A stretch of DNA of 64,000 bases from Desulfarculaceae bacterium (GCA_021737645.1 JAIPDO010000006.1:1-64000), one strand, 5' to 3'. Positions 50,449 to 59,840 are shown, counted from the first letter of the stretch. The notes: generated from the sequence alone by a model not told the origin. Made by a program: numbers and translations.

Positions 50449-50856
50449 ATGCCTAAACGACACCGCATAATGCTGGCCAAGGCTGGCCTGGACGGACACG
50501 ACCGCGGAGTGCGGGTGGTGGCCATGGGCCTGCGCGACGCCAACTTCGAGGTTATCTACACCGGCCGCCGCCAGACGCCGGAGCACATCGTAAACGCGGC
50601 CATCCAGGAAGATGTGGACGCCATCGGCCTCAGCATCCTTTCGGGGGCCCACATGACCTTGTTCGCCAGAATTCTGGACCTGCTCAAGGACAAGGAGGCG
50701 GAGGACATCATGGTGTTCGGGGGGGGCATCATCCCGCCGGACGATGCTCAGGAGCTGAAGAAAATGGGCGTGAAGCACATCTTCGGGCCGGGCACGGCCA
50801 TGGACACCATAGTGACCGCCATCAACCAGACCATGCAGCAGCGGGAGGCCATTTAA
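50449..50856 (+). CDS. B12-dependent acyl-CoA mutase, small cobalamin-binding subunit
   Basis: 135-residue Rossmann-like cobalamin domain. Base-off/His-on motif DGHDRG with Asp15, His17 and Gly20, then SGAHMTLF and FGGGIIP for the nucleotide tail. Same length as the small subunits of split mutases (HcmB/IcmB type). Starts 30 bases after the large subunit and is followed 4 bases later by the epimerase. Confidence 0.94.
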   Translation: MPKRHRIMLAKAGLDGHDRGVRVVAMGLRDANFEVIYTGRRQTPEHIVNAAIQEDVDAIGLSILSGAHMTLFARILDLLKDKEAEDIMVFGGGIIPPDDAQELKKMGVKHIFGPGTAMDTIVTAINQTMQQREAI

Positions 50857-50860
50857 AGCC

Positions 50861-51283
50861 ATGCTTAAAAAGATAGACCACATCGGCATAGCCGTGCACG
50901 ACATGGACGCGGGGCTCAAGTTCTTTCAAGAGGTCTTCGGGCTCAAACCCATCAAGGTAGAGACCCTGGAGGCCATCAGCGTGAATATCGCTTTCCTGCC
51001 CCTGGGCGAGGTGCTCATTGAGCTGTTGCAGCCCACCTCTCCGGGAGCCGGGCGCATCGGCCAGTTCCTTGAGGACAAGGGCCCGGGCTTCCACCACATC
51101 GCCTACCGGGTGGAATCCATCGACCAGGCCCTGGCCGCTCTGAAGGCGCAGGGCGTGCCGGTGCGCGACGAGACTCCCCAGCCAGGCGGCGACGACTCGC
51201 TCATCGCCTTTATCAAGCCCGAGGGAACCCAAAACGTGCTCACCGAGCTGGTGCAGCGATCCCACGAGATAGAGGCCGAGTAG
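50861..51283 (+). CDS. mce: Methylmalonyl-CoA epimerase (VOC family)
   Basis: 140-residue vicinal-oxygen-chelate protein. Metal residues of the family are visible: first His in KIDHIGIAVHD, Glu/His in GPGFHHIAYRV and the late Glu in LTELVQRSHE. Interconverts the 2R and 2S forms of a malonyl-type CoA thioester so the mutase product or substrate can be used. Adjacent to both mutase subunits, which agrees with the carboxylate-type active site of the large subunit. Confidence 0.93.
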   Translation: MLKKIDHIGIAVHDMDAGLKFFQEVFGLKPIKVETLEAISVNIAFLPLGEVLIELLQPTSPGAGRIGQFLEDKGPGFHHIAYRVESIDQALAALKAQGVPVRDETPQPGGDDSLIAFIKPEGTQNVLTELVQRSHEIEAE

Positions 51284-51285
51284 TC

Positions 51286-52818
51286 ATGAACGTAGCGCAG
51301 CTTTGGCAAAAACAGGCCGCCAAATACGGCGACAAGGTGTTTCTGTACTTCAACGATGATGAGTATTCATACCGCCAGATGTTGGCGACCTTCTACCGGG
51401 TGGCCGACAGCCTGGCCGCAATGGGCATCGGCAAGGGCGACCGGGTAGCCCTGATGCACCGCAACGCGCCGGAGTTTTTCTACACCTGGTTCGCGTTGAG
51501 CTTCCTGGGGGCCATCACCGTACCCATCAACCCGGTGTTCACCGAGACCGAGATCGCCTACATCTTGGGCCACTCCGGGGCCAAGGCATTGGTCATTGAG
51601 GACGAGTTCCTGGCCACCCTGGCCAAGGTGCCCCAGGCCGAGATGCCCGAGATGAAGCAGGTCATCGTAAGCGGCGGCGAGGCGCCCGAGGGGAGCATCC
51701 CCTTTGCCCAGCTCCTGGAGGGCGAGGAAAAAGATCCTGGCGTGCCCATCGACGACCAGGACCCCTGCGTGTGCATCTACACTTCCGGCACCACGGACAT
51801 GCCCAAGGGGGTGCTCAACTCCCACTACGGCTGGGTGACCACCGGCCAGTCCTACGCCTACACCGTGGGCATCGGCGAAAACGACCGGGTGATGACCCCC
51901 AACCCTCTGTTCCACGCCAACGCCCAGGTCTATTCCACCATGGGCGCGTTGAACGCCGGGGCCGGCCTGATCCTGCTGGAGCGCTTCAGCGGCAGCCGGA
52001 TTCTGGAGCAGGCCAGGCGCTACCAGGCCACCAAGATGGTGCTGGTGCAGGCGGTGACTCCCTGGGTGTGGGGCCGCCCGGTGGCGGACGACGACTGCCA
52101 ACACGACCTGGACACCATGGTGGCGGGCAACGTGCCGGTGGACATCTACCACAAGTTCGAAGAGCGCTTCTGCCTGAAGATTCAGACCATCTATTCACTC
52201 ACCGAGGCCACCATGGCCGTAATGGGCCCCCGGCCCGGCACCATGCCCCGCAAGCCGGGCAGCATCGGGGTTCCCATGGAGCACCCGGACCCGGCGGTAA
52301 TGAACCAGGTGTGGATCGCCGACGAGGCGGGCGACGAGGTGGAAGCGGGCAAGCAGGGCGAGATCATAATCAAGAACCCGGCGGTGATGCTGGGCTATTA
52401 CAACGACCCGGCCAAGACCACCGCCACCAAGGTGGACGGTTGGATTCACACCGGGGACATCGGCTACCGCGACGAACAGGGCTACATCTTCTTCGTGGGC
52501 CGCAAGAAAGAGGTGATCCGCCGCCGGGGCGAGCTGATCAGCCCCACCCAGATCGAGGCGGTGCTCAACGCCCATCCGGCGGTGGAAGAGTCGGCGGTGA
52601 TCGGGGTGCCCTCGGAGTTGGGCACCGGCGAGGAAGAGGTAAAGGCTTTTGTCAGACTCGCCGAGGGCGGCCAGGCCACGGTGGAGGAGTTGCAAGAGCA
52701 CTGCCGGGCCAAGCTGGCCGACTTCAAGGTGCCCCGCTTCATCGAATTCAGAAGCGAGTTCGCCAAAAGCGCCATCGGGCGCATCAAGAAAGAGGAACTC
52801 AAAAAGACTAACGCATAA
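51286..52818 (+). CDS. Acyl-CoA ligase (AMP-binding), operon 2
   Basis: 510-residue adenylate-forming ligase. Motifs CIYTSGTTDMPKGVLNSH (with Asp in place of the usual Gly or Ala), SLTEATMAVMG, HTGDIGYRDEQGYIFFVGRKKEVIRRRGE and C-terminal catalytic Lys in SAIGRIKKEELKK. The IRRRGELISP stretch is typical of short/medium carboxylate or carnitine-type CaiC-like ligases. ATG is 2 bases after the epimerase stop. Substrate is likely the acid imported by the Liv-type system encoded next. Confidence 0.92.
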   Translation: MNVAQLWQKQAAKYGDKVFLYFNDDEYSYRQMLATFYRVADSLAAMGIGKGDRVALMHRNAPEFFYTWFALSFLGAITVPINPVFTETEIAYILGHSGAKALVIEDEFLATLAKVPQAEMPEMKQVIVSGGEAPEGSIPFAQLLEGEEKDPGVPIDDQDPCVCIYTSGTTDMPKGVLNSHYGWVTTGQSYAYTVGIGENDRVMTPNPLFHANAQVYSTMGALNAGAGLILLERFSGSRILEQARRYQATKMVLVQAVTPWVWGRPVADDDCQHDLDTMVAGNVPVDIYHKFEERFCLKIQTIYSLTEATMAVMGPRPGTMPRKPGSIGVPMEHPDPAVMNQVWIADEAGDEVEAGKQGEIIIKNPAVMLGYYNDPAKTTATKVDGWIHTGDIGYRDEQGYIFFVGRKKEVIRRRGELISPTQIEAVLNAHPAVEESAVIGVPSELGTGEEEVKAFVRLAEGGQATVEELQEHCRAKLADFKVPRFIEFRSEFAKSAIGRIKKEELKKTNA

Positions 52819-52830
52819 CAAATTTTAGAT

Positions 52831-52862
52831 GGCTCCGGGGGTTGGGGTAATTGCCCGGAGCC
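52831..52862 (+). repeat. Intercistronic hairpin before the solute-binding gene, operon 2
   Basis: Perfect 9-base stem GGCTCCGGG / CCCGGAGCC, loop 14 bases, followed by an A-run rather than T-run, so not a classic terminator. More likely an RNA processing or stability element. Confidence 0.6.
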
Positions 52863-52929
52863 AAAAAATCCGCACGGCGCGTAGTTGAAAAAATCGCGCC
52901 AAAAAACCTGAGAGGGAGGTAATAAGGTT

Positions 52930-54165
52930 ATGAGAATCCTAAAATCCGCACTGTTGATGGTGGCGCTGGCGGCGCTTTTGATCGCGCCCCTGGGCTCGGC
53001 CATGGCCGCCGACGAGATCAAACTGGGCACCATCTTTTCCCGCACCGGCCCCCTGGCCAACCTGGGCCTGGATTCCTGGCGCGGCGCCGAACTGGCCCGT
53101 ATCGTCCAGAACCAAAAGGGCGGCCTGCTGGGCAAAAAAATCGTGTTCATCAACGGCGACGCCCCCAACCCCAAAGCGGCGGTGAGCGAAACCGAGCGCC
53201 TGTGCACCGTGGAAAAGGTGCCGGTGATCCTGGGCTCCTTCTCCAGCTCCATCAGCCTGGCGGCCAGCGCCAAGGCCAACCAGCACAAGGTGGTATATTG
53301 GGAGCTGGGCGGCGTGGGTGACAAGATCACCGAGCGCGGCCTCAAGTATGTGTTTCGCACCTGCCCCACCGGCTCGGACCTGGGCCGCGACCAGCTTCGC
53401 TTCGCCCTGGGCGCCCTGGCCGACAAGATCGGCAAGAAGCCCGCGCAGATGAAGGTGGCCAGCATCTATGAGGACTCCGCCTACGGCACCGCCTGCGCGG
53501 CGGGCATCCGCGACCAGGCCAAGAAAATGGGCATCAAGCTGGCGGTGGACGAAGCCTACAACCACAAGGCCACCGACCTTTCCTCGCTGGTTATGCGGGT
53601 CAAGGCGGCCAAGCCCGACGTCATCCTGGAATCTTCCTACGAGAACGACGCCATCATGTTCTTCCGCCAGGCCCAAGAGGCCGGGCTCAAGGTCCGCCAG
53701 TTCGTGGGCTCCGGCGGCGGCATGAACATGCCCGGTTACCAGAAGGCCCTGGGCAAGGACATCAGCGACTATGTCTGCAACGTGGGCTACCCCGGCTACA
53801 ACCTGAACCCCAAGTACGCCAAGGGCATCAAGGAGCTTGAGGCTCTGTACACCAAGACCTTCGGCGAGAAGCCCACCAGCGTGTTTTCGGTGATCAACTA
53901 CATGGGCACCATGGCCCTGTGGGACGTGATCAACCGGGCCGGCTCCATGAAGCCCGAGGCCCTGGTGAAGGCCGCCCTGGCCACCGACATCCCCGCGGAC
54001 AAGACCATCCTGCGCTTCGGCATCAAGTTCGCGGGCCCCGGCAGCAAGAACATGGGTCAGAACGTCCTGGCCCGTTACTTCATCTCCCAGTGGCAAGACG
54101 GCAAGCTTTGGATCGTCAGCCCTGCCGCCGCCGCCACTCCGGGGCGCTCGCTGCAGGTTAAGTAG
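52930..54165 (+). CDS. Liv-type ABC transporter solute-binding protein, operon 2
   Basis: Periplasmic type I binding protein of 411 residues. Signal peptide of 26 residues ending SAMAA; mature start DEIKLGTIFSRTGPLANLGL, then the two-lobe pattern with SFSSSISLAASAKANQHK and KVASIYEDSAYGTACAAGI. AGGGAGG precedes the ATG. Distant from the operon 1 binding protein, so a different ligand is expected. Flanked on both sides by strong RNA hairpins, an arrangement that would raise its level above the membrane components. Confidence 0.93.
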   Translation: MRILKSALLMVALAALLIAPLGSAMAADEIKLGTIFSRTGPLANLGLDSWRGAELARIVQNQKGGLLGKKIVFINGDAPNPKAAVSETERLCTVEKVPVILGSFSSSISLAASAKANQHKVVYWELGGVGDKITERGLKYVFRTCPTGSDLGRDQLRFALGALADKIGKKPAQMKVASIYEDSAYGTACAAGIRDQAKKMGIKLAVDEAYNHKATDLSSLVMRVKAAKPDVILESSYENDAIMFFRQAQEAGLKVRQFVGSGGGMNMPGYQKALGKDISDYVCNVGYPGYNLNPKYAKGIKELEALYTKTFGEKPTSVFSVINYMGTMALWDVINRAGSMKPEALVKAALATDIPADKTILRFGIKFAGPGSKNMGQNVLARYFISQWQDGKLWIVSPAAAATPGRSLQVK

Positions 54166-54189
54166 GTTCTGGCTTAAGTTCAAGACGGG

Positions 54190-54217
54190 CGGGCGGGCCT
54201 GTTCGCGGGCCCGCCCG
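54190..54217 (+). repeat. Intercistronic hairpin after the solute-binding gene, operon 2
   Basis: Perfect 10-base stem CGGGCGGGCC / GGCCCGCCCG with an 8-base loop, 25 bases after the stop and about 50 bases before livH. No T-run follows; a 3' stabilising or attenuating structure is likely. Confidence 0.6.
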
Positions 54218-54266
54218 GCCACCAACGGATGCACTGGGGGGTGCGGGCCGGCGGGGGTGCCTCTAG

Positions 54267-55148
54267 ATGGTTTTACTGCAAGTGTTGATAAACGGGCTGT
54301 TCCTTGGCGGGGTGTACGCCCTCATCAGTCTGGGGCTGACCTTGATCTTCGGGGTTATCCGGGTGATCAACTTCGCCCACGGCGAAATCCTGATGATATC
54401 CATGTATGCCTCTTTCTTTTGCTTTTCGGTGCTGGGCCTCAACCCATACCTCAGCCTGATCATCGTTATCCCCGGCATGTTCCTGGTGGGCGTGCTCGTC
54501 GACCAAGTGATCATCAGGCCTATCCGAAACGCGCCCTCCTACATGCAGATATTCGCCACGGTGGGATTGTCGGTGGTGCTGATAAACCTGGCGCTGGTTT
54601 TCTTCAGCGGGGACTACCGCAGCATCAATCTGGCCTTTGCCAAGCAGGTGGTGCACATGGGCGACATAGGCATCTCTCTGTCGCGCTTAATAGTGTTCAT
54701 CTCGGCCATCGCCGTGGCCTGGTTGGTCTGGCTGTTTTTGGACAGAACCGACATGGGCAAGCAGATACGGGCCATCGCCCAGGACCGCGACGCGGCCCGG
54801 CTCATGGGCATCAACCCCAACAAGATTTACATGATCACCTTCGGCATCGGCAGCGCCATGGTGGGCCTGGCCGGCGGGCTGATCATGCCCCTGTACTACG
54901 TGTTCCCCTCGGTGGGCGCCTACTTCGTGCTCACCGCCTTCGTGGTGGTGGTGTTGGGCGGCCTGGGCAACATGGTGGGCGCTCTGCTGGGCGGCCTGAT
55001 CATCGGGGTAATCGACTCCCTGAGCGGCTACTACCTGGACCCTGCCCTCAAGGAGATGGTGTATTTCCTGGTGTTCCTCGGGGTCCTGCTCTTCAAGCCC
55101 TCGGGGCTCATGGGCATGATCGGGGCCGAAGAGATGGGGCTTAAGTGA
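54267..55148 (+). CDS. livH: Branched-chain-type ABC transporter permease (LivH family), operon 2
   Basis: Inner-membrane permease of 293 residues, about eight helices. Marks: GVYALISLGLTLIFGVIRVINFAHGE, the ARLMGINPNKIYMITFGIG coupling loop and GGLGNMVGALLGGLIIG near the end. Ends in TGA overlapping the ATG of the next gene (TGATG), so translation is coupled. Start ATG with GGGGGTG upstream. Confidence 0.94.
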   Translation: MVLLQVLINGLFLGGVYALISLGLTLIFGVIRVINFAHGEILMISMYASFFCFSVLGLNPYLSLIIVIPGMFLVGVLVDQVIIRPIRNAPSYMQIFATVGLSVVLINLALVFFSGDYRSINLAFAKQVVHMGDIGISLSRLIVFISAIAVAWLVWLFLDRTDMGKQIRAIAQDRDAARLMGINPNKIYMITFGIGSAMVGLAGGLIMPLYYVFPSVGAYFVLTAFVVVVLGGLGNMVGALLGGLIIGVIDSLSGYYLDPALKEMVYFLVFLGVLLFKPSGLMGMIGAEEMGLK

Positions 55149-56950
55149 TGCTGGGGTCATACTTCAAGAATATCGGTGCTCCGGGCGTCTACTTCCCCAG
55201 CCTGATCCTGTTGGCCTTTTTGGCTGTGGCGGCATTGGTGCCCAACGAGTTTTATCTGAACCTTTTTTTCATGATCTTCATGTTCGCGGGCATGTCCGGT
55301 GCCTGGAACATCATCGGCGGCTACGCGGGGCAGATATCCCTGGGCCATGCCGCCTTCTACGGGGTGGGGGCCTACACCTCGGCGGTGCTGTTCGCCAAGC
55401 TGGGCCTGCCCCCGGTCATCGGCATCTTCGCCTCCATGGGCGGGGCGGTGATTCTAGCTTTTATCATCGGCTATCCCTGCCTGCGCCTGAAGGGACCTTT
55501 CTTCACTCTGGCCACCCTGGCCGTGGCCGAGGTGCTTCAGCTTTTGGCGGTGTACTTCCGGGGCCTCACCGAGGGCTCCGAAGGCCTGTCCATTCCTTAT
55601 GAACCGGCCTGGTACAACCTGATCTTCGAGTCCAAGAACAGCTACGCCGTGCTGGCCTTCGGCTACATGGTGCTGGTGCTGGTAATAACCCTGGTGTTGG
55701 AGCGCTCCAAACTGGGCTATCAGCTCACCGCCCTGCGCGACGAGGACCAGGCCGCCGAGTCTCTGGGAGTTAACACCTCCCGGGCCAAGATAGCGGCCTT
55801 CGTGCTCAGCGGGGTGCTCACCGCCCTGGGCGCGGTCATCGTCAGCCAGTACGTACTGTTCCTGGAGCCTCATTCGGACTTTTCGGTGAACGTCTCGGTG
55901 GAACTGGCCCTCATGTCCATGGTGGGCGGGCTGGGCACCGCCGTGGGGCCGCTTATCGGCGCGGCGATTCTCATCCCCCTGGGCGAGTTCCTCCGGGCCT
56001 GGGTGGGCGGCGGCATCCAGGGACTGCACTATGTCATCTACGGCTGCATCCTCATCCTGGTGGTTATGTTCATGCCCCACGGCATCAAGGCTCTGGTGGA
56101 GAACAAGTACCAGGCCCTGATAGGGCTGCTGCCCCGCTTCGGCGCGGCGGCGCGGCCCCAGCCCGAAGAAGAGGTTCACCTGCACTTCGAATCCCGGGAA
56201 ACCCAGGCGGCCAAGGACGGCCATCCCCTCATCGCCGCCCATGAGATCAGCAAGGACTTCGGCGGTCTGAGGGTGCTAAGCGGCATCAGCTTTGCGGTGC
56301 GCCCTGGAGAGATCCTGGGCATCATCGGCCCCAACGGCGCGGGCAAGACCACCCTGTTCAACGTGCTGTCCGGGGTGTACCGCCCCTCCAGCGGCCGGGT
56401 GGAGTTCGACGGCCAAGACATCACCCAGATACGGCGCATCCACCAGGTGTGCCATTTGGGCATGGGGCGCACCTATCAGATAGTCAAGCCCTTCGGCAAC
56501 ATGACCGTGCTGGACAACGTGATGGTGGGCGCTTTCTGCAATCAGGCCGGTTCGGCCACCGCCCGCGAGATAGCCCTGGAGGTGCTGGCCCTGGTGGGCC
56601 TTTTGGACAAAAGGAGTCATGAGGCCAAATCCCTGACCCTGGCCAACATGAAACGCCTGGAGATGGCCAGGGCCCTGGCCACCAAGCCCAAGCTGCTGCT
56701 TTTGGACGAGGTGATGGCCGGGCTAAACCCCAACGAGATCGACGAGGCCATCAAGCTGATCCGCGACATCCGCGACTATGGCAGCACCGTGATCGTGGTG
56801 GAGCACGTGATGAGGGCCATCATGTCCCTGTCCGAGCGCATCATGGTGATCGCCCAGGGGGAAAAGGTGACCGAAGGCCTGCCGCGTGAGGTGATCGCGG
56901 ACCAAAGAGTGATCAAAGCATACCTGGGGGACGGTTTTGAGCTTGCTTGA
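55148..56950 (+). CDS. livM-livG: Fused LivM permease-LivG ATPase, ABC transporter operon 2
   Basis: A single 600-residue chain joining two usual Liv subunits. Residues 1 to about 320 are the LivM-type permease (GYAGQISLGHAAFYGVGAYTS, GGLGTAVGPLIGAAIL), then a short charged linker, then the LivG-type ATPase from about 345 to the end with Walker A IGPNGAGKTTLFN, the degenerate LivG signature LTLANMKRLEMARAL, Walker B LLLDEVMAGL and switch His VEHVM. The ATG at 55148 overlaps the livH stop. The fusion fixes permease and ATPase in 1:1 ratio; such fusions are known in Liv-type systems. Confidence 0.93.
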   Translation: MLGSYFKNIGAPGVYFPSLILLAFLAVAALVPNEFYLNLFFMIFMFAGMSGAWNIIGGYAGQISLGHAAFYGVGAYTSAVLFAKLGLPPVIGIFASMGGAVILAFIIGYPCLRLKGPFFTLATLAVAEVLQLLAVYFRGLTEGSEGLSIPYEPAWYNLIFESKNSYAVLAFGYMVLVLVITLVLERSKLGYQLTALRDEDQAAESLGVNTSRAKIAAFVLSGVLTALGAVIVSQYVLFLEPHSDFSVNVSVELALMSMVGGLGTAVGPLIGAAILIPLGEFLRAWVGGGIQGLHYVIYGCILILVVMFMPHGIKALVENKYQALIGLLPRFGAAARPQPEEEVHLHFESRETQAAKDGHPLIAAHEISKDFGGLRVLSGISFAVRPGEILGIIGPNGAGKTTLFNVLSGVYRPSSGRVEFDGQDITQIRRIHQVCHLGMGRTYQIVKPFGNMTVLDNVMVGAFCNQAGSATAREIALEVLALVGLLDKRSHEAKSLTLANMKRLEMARALATKPKLLLLDEVMAGLNPNEIDEAIKLIRDIRDYGSTVIVVEHVMRAIMSLSERIMVIAQGEKVTEGLPREVIADQRVIKAYLGDGFELA

Positions 56951-57647
56951 AATAAATAATGTCTCCGTAAAGTATGGCGACCTTGTGGCCCTTAGAGACG
57001 TTTCGCTGAGCATCAAGCAAGGCGGCATCGTATCCCTGGTGGGCTCCAACGGTTCGGGCAAGACCACCCTCATCAACACCCTGTCGGGCCTGATGGAGTG
57101 CTCCGCCGGCTCCATCGTGTTCAACGGCCGGCCCATCCAAGACATGCCCGCCCACAAGCGGGTCGACCTGGGCTTGGTGCAGATACCCGAGAACCGGCGC
57201 TTGTTCCCCTACATGACCGTGTTGGAAAACCTGGAGATGGGTTCCATGACCCACCGATCCAGAGACAAGCGCCAGGACAACATCAAGAAGGTGATGCACC
57301 TGTTCCCCATACTCTCCAAGCGCTCCAAGCAGATAGCCAACACCCTGAGCGGCGGCGAGCAGCGCATGCTGGCCATCGGGCGGGGGCTCATGTCCGACCC
57401 GGAGCTGCTGATGCTAGACGAGCCCTCCATCGGCCTGGCCCCCATCGTGGTCCAGGAGATATTCAAGGCCATCGCCCTGATCAACGAGCTGGGCACCACC
57501 GTGCTTCTGGTGGAGCAGGACGTGAACGCCTCGCTCAAGATTTCCTCCCACGGCTACGTCTTGGAGAACGGCGAGATCACCCTGTCCGGCCCGGCCCATG
57601 AGCTGCTCGGCAGCGAAAAGGTGCGCGAGGCCTACATGGGCCTTTAG
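56937..57647 (+). CDS. livF: ABC transporter ATP-binding protein (LivF family), operon 2
   Basis: 236-residue ATPase. Walker A LVGSNGSGKTTLIN, Q-loop LGLVQIPENRR, signature LSGGEQRMLAIGRGL, Walker B LLMLDEPSIGLAP and switch residue in VEQDVNAS. The start codon is TTG overlapping the fused permease gene end by 14 bases, with GGGGGA six bases upstream; no ATG is available near. Confidence 0.93.
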   Translation: MSLLEINNVSVKYGDLVALRDVSLSIKQGGIVSLVGSNGSGKTTLINTLSGLMECSAGSIVFNGRPIQDMPAHKRVDLGLVQIPENRRLFPYMTVLENLEMGSMTHRSRDKRQDNIKKVMHLFPILSKRSKQIANTLSGGEQRMLAIGRGLMSDPELLMLDEPSIGLAPIVVQEIFKAIALINELGTTVLLVEQDVNASLKISSHGYVLENGEITLSGPAHELLGSEKVREAYMGL

Positions 57648-57673
57648 GGGGCGCCTTAAAAAAGGAGCGCAAC

Positions 57674-58618
57674 ATGGTCATAGACTTTCACCACCATTTG
57701 TTCAACCGGGACTGGCTGCCCGAGAAATTCTGGGCCGACCTGGTGGACCGGGCGGTCAACGTGCGGCGCCTCAACGGCCAGGAGGCCGATCCCCAGGAGA
57801 TCGCCCGCGGCATGTTCGATGTGCTCACCGACCTGGACGGCGACATGCTGGCCGCGGACATGGACGAGGCGGGCATCGCCTACACCCTTATCATGCCCCT
57901 GGACCTGGGCCTGGAGCTGGGCGAGTGCCCGGTGAGCATCGAGGAGAAGACCCGCCTCATCGTGGAGGTTACCCGCCGCCACCCCGGCAAGATCGGCTCT
58001 TTCTTCGGGGTGGACCCCCGGCGCGAGGGCGGGGTGGAGCTGTTTGAAAAAGCGGTGCGCGAGTGGGGCATGCTGGGCCTGAAGCTGGACCCGGCGGCGG
58101 GCTTTTACCCCAACGAGCGAATGGTGTACCCCTACTATGAAAAGGCCTCCGAGCTGGGGGTGCCGGTGCTGCTGCACACCGGAGTGGCCATCCCTCCCTT
58201 CCGCAACAAGTACACCGACCCCATCTACCTGGATGACGTGACCCTGGACTTCCCGGAGCTGACCGTGGTGGCGGCCCACGCCGCCTTTGGATGGTGGCAG
58301 CAGTTGGCCTTCCTGATAAGCAAAAAGACCAACCTGGTCACCGACATCTCCGGCTGGCAGCCCCTGGCCACCCGTGACTACGGCCTGTTCTGCCGCTACC
58401 TAAGGGACATGGTCTCCATAGCCGGCGCGCCCAACATCCTCTTCGCCAGCGACGGACCGGCCTTTAATCTCTACGGCATGCGCAACAAGTGGTGGGCCCA
58501 GCTGTTCAGGGACCTGCCGGAAAAAGCCCCCGAGGGCATCACCTTCACCCAGGATGAGGTGGACATGATCCTTTACAAGAACGCCCAGCGCATCCTGGGG
58601 CCGGTGGGAGCGAGTTAA
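57674..58618 (+). CDS. Amidohydrolase-family protein (ACMSD-like)
   Basis: TIM-barrel metal enzyme of 314 residues. Metal motif IDFHHHLFN at the N-terminus, Lys in GLKLDPAAGF, His in VLLHTGVA, His in VAAHAAFGWW and Asp in FASDGPAFN: the amidohydro_2 pattern shared by decarboxylases and lactonases. Could be a decarboxylase or hydrolase of a cyclic or carboxylated intermediate. AAGGAGC precedes the ATG. Positioned between the transporter and thiolase genes. Confidence 0.9.
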   Translation: MVIDFHHHLFNRDWLPEKFWADLVDRAVNVRRLNGQEADPQEIARGMFDVLTDLDGDMLAADMDEAGIAYTLIMPLDLGLELGECPVSIEEKTRLIVEVTRRHPGKIGSFFGVDPRREGGVELFEKAVREWGMLGLKLDPAAGFYPNERMVYPYYEKASELGVPVLLHTGVAIPPFRNKYTDPIYLDDVTLDFPELTVVAAHAAFGWWQQLAFLISKKTNLVTDISGWQPLATRDYGLFCRYLRDMVSIAGAPNILFASDGPAFNLYGMRNKWWAQLFRDLPEKAPEGITFTQDEVDMILYKNAQRILGPVGAS

Positions 58619-58685
58619 AAACTTTACGCCCGGCCGGGCCGGGGCCATTTACAGCGAGTCAATCAGACAACCTAAGGAATTTGAC

Positions 58686-59840
58686 ATGAGTAAAGTCGCC
58701 ATCATCGGAGTAGGCCAGTCGTCGTTCGTACGCGGCTATCCCGGCTCCATCCGTGAGCTTGCTTTCGAGGCCTACGCCGAGGCCATGAACGACGCGGGCC
58801 TCACCAACGACCAGATCGGGGCCACGGTGGTGTGCTCGGCCCCGGAGTATGACAAGCAGCGCTCCCCGGCAGGGGTCATCGTAGAGCACTGCGGGCTCAA
58901 TCCCCAGCCCACCTTTTACACCGAGTCTCTGTGCTGCTCCTCCACCACCGGCCTGAAGCTGGCCTATGCCCTGGTGCAGAGCGGCCTGCATGAGAGCGTG
59001 ATGGTGCTGGGATTCCAGAAGATGAGCGAGATCACCAGCGCCGAGAGCCAGGAGCGCATGGGCCGGGGCGCGGACATCCAGTGGGAGAGCCCCTTCGGCA
59101 CCATGATGCCCGCCTACTACGCCATGTTCGCCCAGGGCTATCTAAGCCAGTACGGGGCCAGCGAAGAAGACTTGGCCCTGATCCGGGTGAAGGCGGCCAC
59201 CTACGGCCAGCTCAACGAGCGGGCGGTGTACCGCAAGCCGGTGGAGTTGGCCCAGTGCCTCAGCGCCGACCCGGTGGCCTCGCCGCTCAAGCTGATGGAC
59301 TGCTGCGCCAATGCCGACGGCAGCTCCTGCGTCATCGTGGCCAGCGAACAAAAGGCCAAGCAGTGGGGCGTGGCCCAGCCGGTGTGGATCAGGGGACTGG
59401 GATCGGCCTCGGCCCCGGTGAACCTGGCTCTGCGCGAGAGCTTCAGCAGCTTTGCGGCAGCCACCGAGGCGGGCCGTCAGGCCTACGCCATGGCCGGCAT
59501 CACCCCCAAGGACATCGATGTGGCCGAAGTGCATGACTGCTTCACTATCGCCGAGATGCTGGCCTACGAAGACCTGGGCTTCGCGCCCAGGGGCGGCGGG
59601 CCGGAGCTTATCCGGGCCAAGGAAACCTACAAGGACGGCTCCATCCCGGTGAACGTGGACGGCGGCCTCTTGAGCAAGGGCCATCCCATCGGGGCCACCG
59701 GCGGCAGCCAACTGCGCACCATTGTCTTGCAGCTCAGGGGCCAGGCCGGGGACATCCAGGTTAAGGACCCGGAGTTCGGCCTGGTTCACAACATGGGCGG
59801 CGTGGGCATCTACGGCAACGTGGTCATCCTGGGGAGATAG
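58686..59840 (+). CDS. Thiolase-family protein (SCP-x/HMG-synthase-partner type)
   Basis: 384-residue thiolase fold. Nucleophile Cys in TESLCCSSTTGLKLA, and the C-terminal HDCFTIAEML and GHPIGATGGSQL motifs replace the classic thiolase pair, as in SCP-x and aldolase-type thiolases that pair with DUF35 proteins. AAGGAATTTG precedes the ATG. The DUF35 gene follows 3 bases after the stop, implying a hetero-complex. May do thiolytic or retro-aldol cleavage of a CoA ester. Confidence 0.92.
   Translation: MSKVAIIGVGQSSFVRGYPGSIRELAFEAYAEAMNDAGLTNDQIGATVVCSAPEYDKQRSPAGVIVEHCGLNPQPTFYTESLCCSSTTGLKLAYALVQSGLHESVMVLGFQKMSEITSAESQERMGRGADIQWESPFGTMMPAYYAMFAQGYLSQYGASEEDLALIRVKAATYGQLNERAVYRKPVELAQCLSADPVASPLKLMDCCANADGSSCVIVASEQKAKQWGVAQPVWIRGLGSASAPVNLALRESFSSFAAATEAGRQAYAMAGITPKDIDVAEVHDCFTIAEMLAYEDLGFAPRGGGPELIRAKETYKDGSIPVNVDGGLLSKGHPIGATGGSQLRTIVLQLRGQAGDIQVKDPEFGLVHNMGGVGIYGNVVILGR

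Noticed and set aside
50861-51283. Glyoxalase I / fosfomycin-resistance role for the VOC protein
   Set aside because: Context (between mutase subunits and a CoA ligase) and motifs fit methylmalonyl-CoA epimerase.
56170-56950. Degenerate ABC signature (LTLANMKR) in the fused LivG domain as sign of an inactive ATPase
   Set aside because: LivG-family proteins often have a divergent signature; Walker A, Walker B and the switch His are intact.
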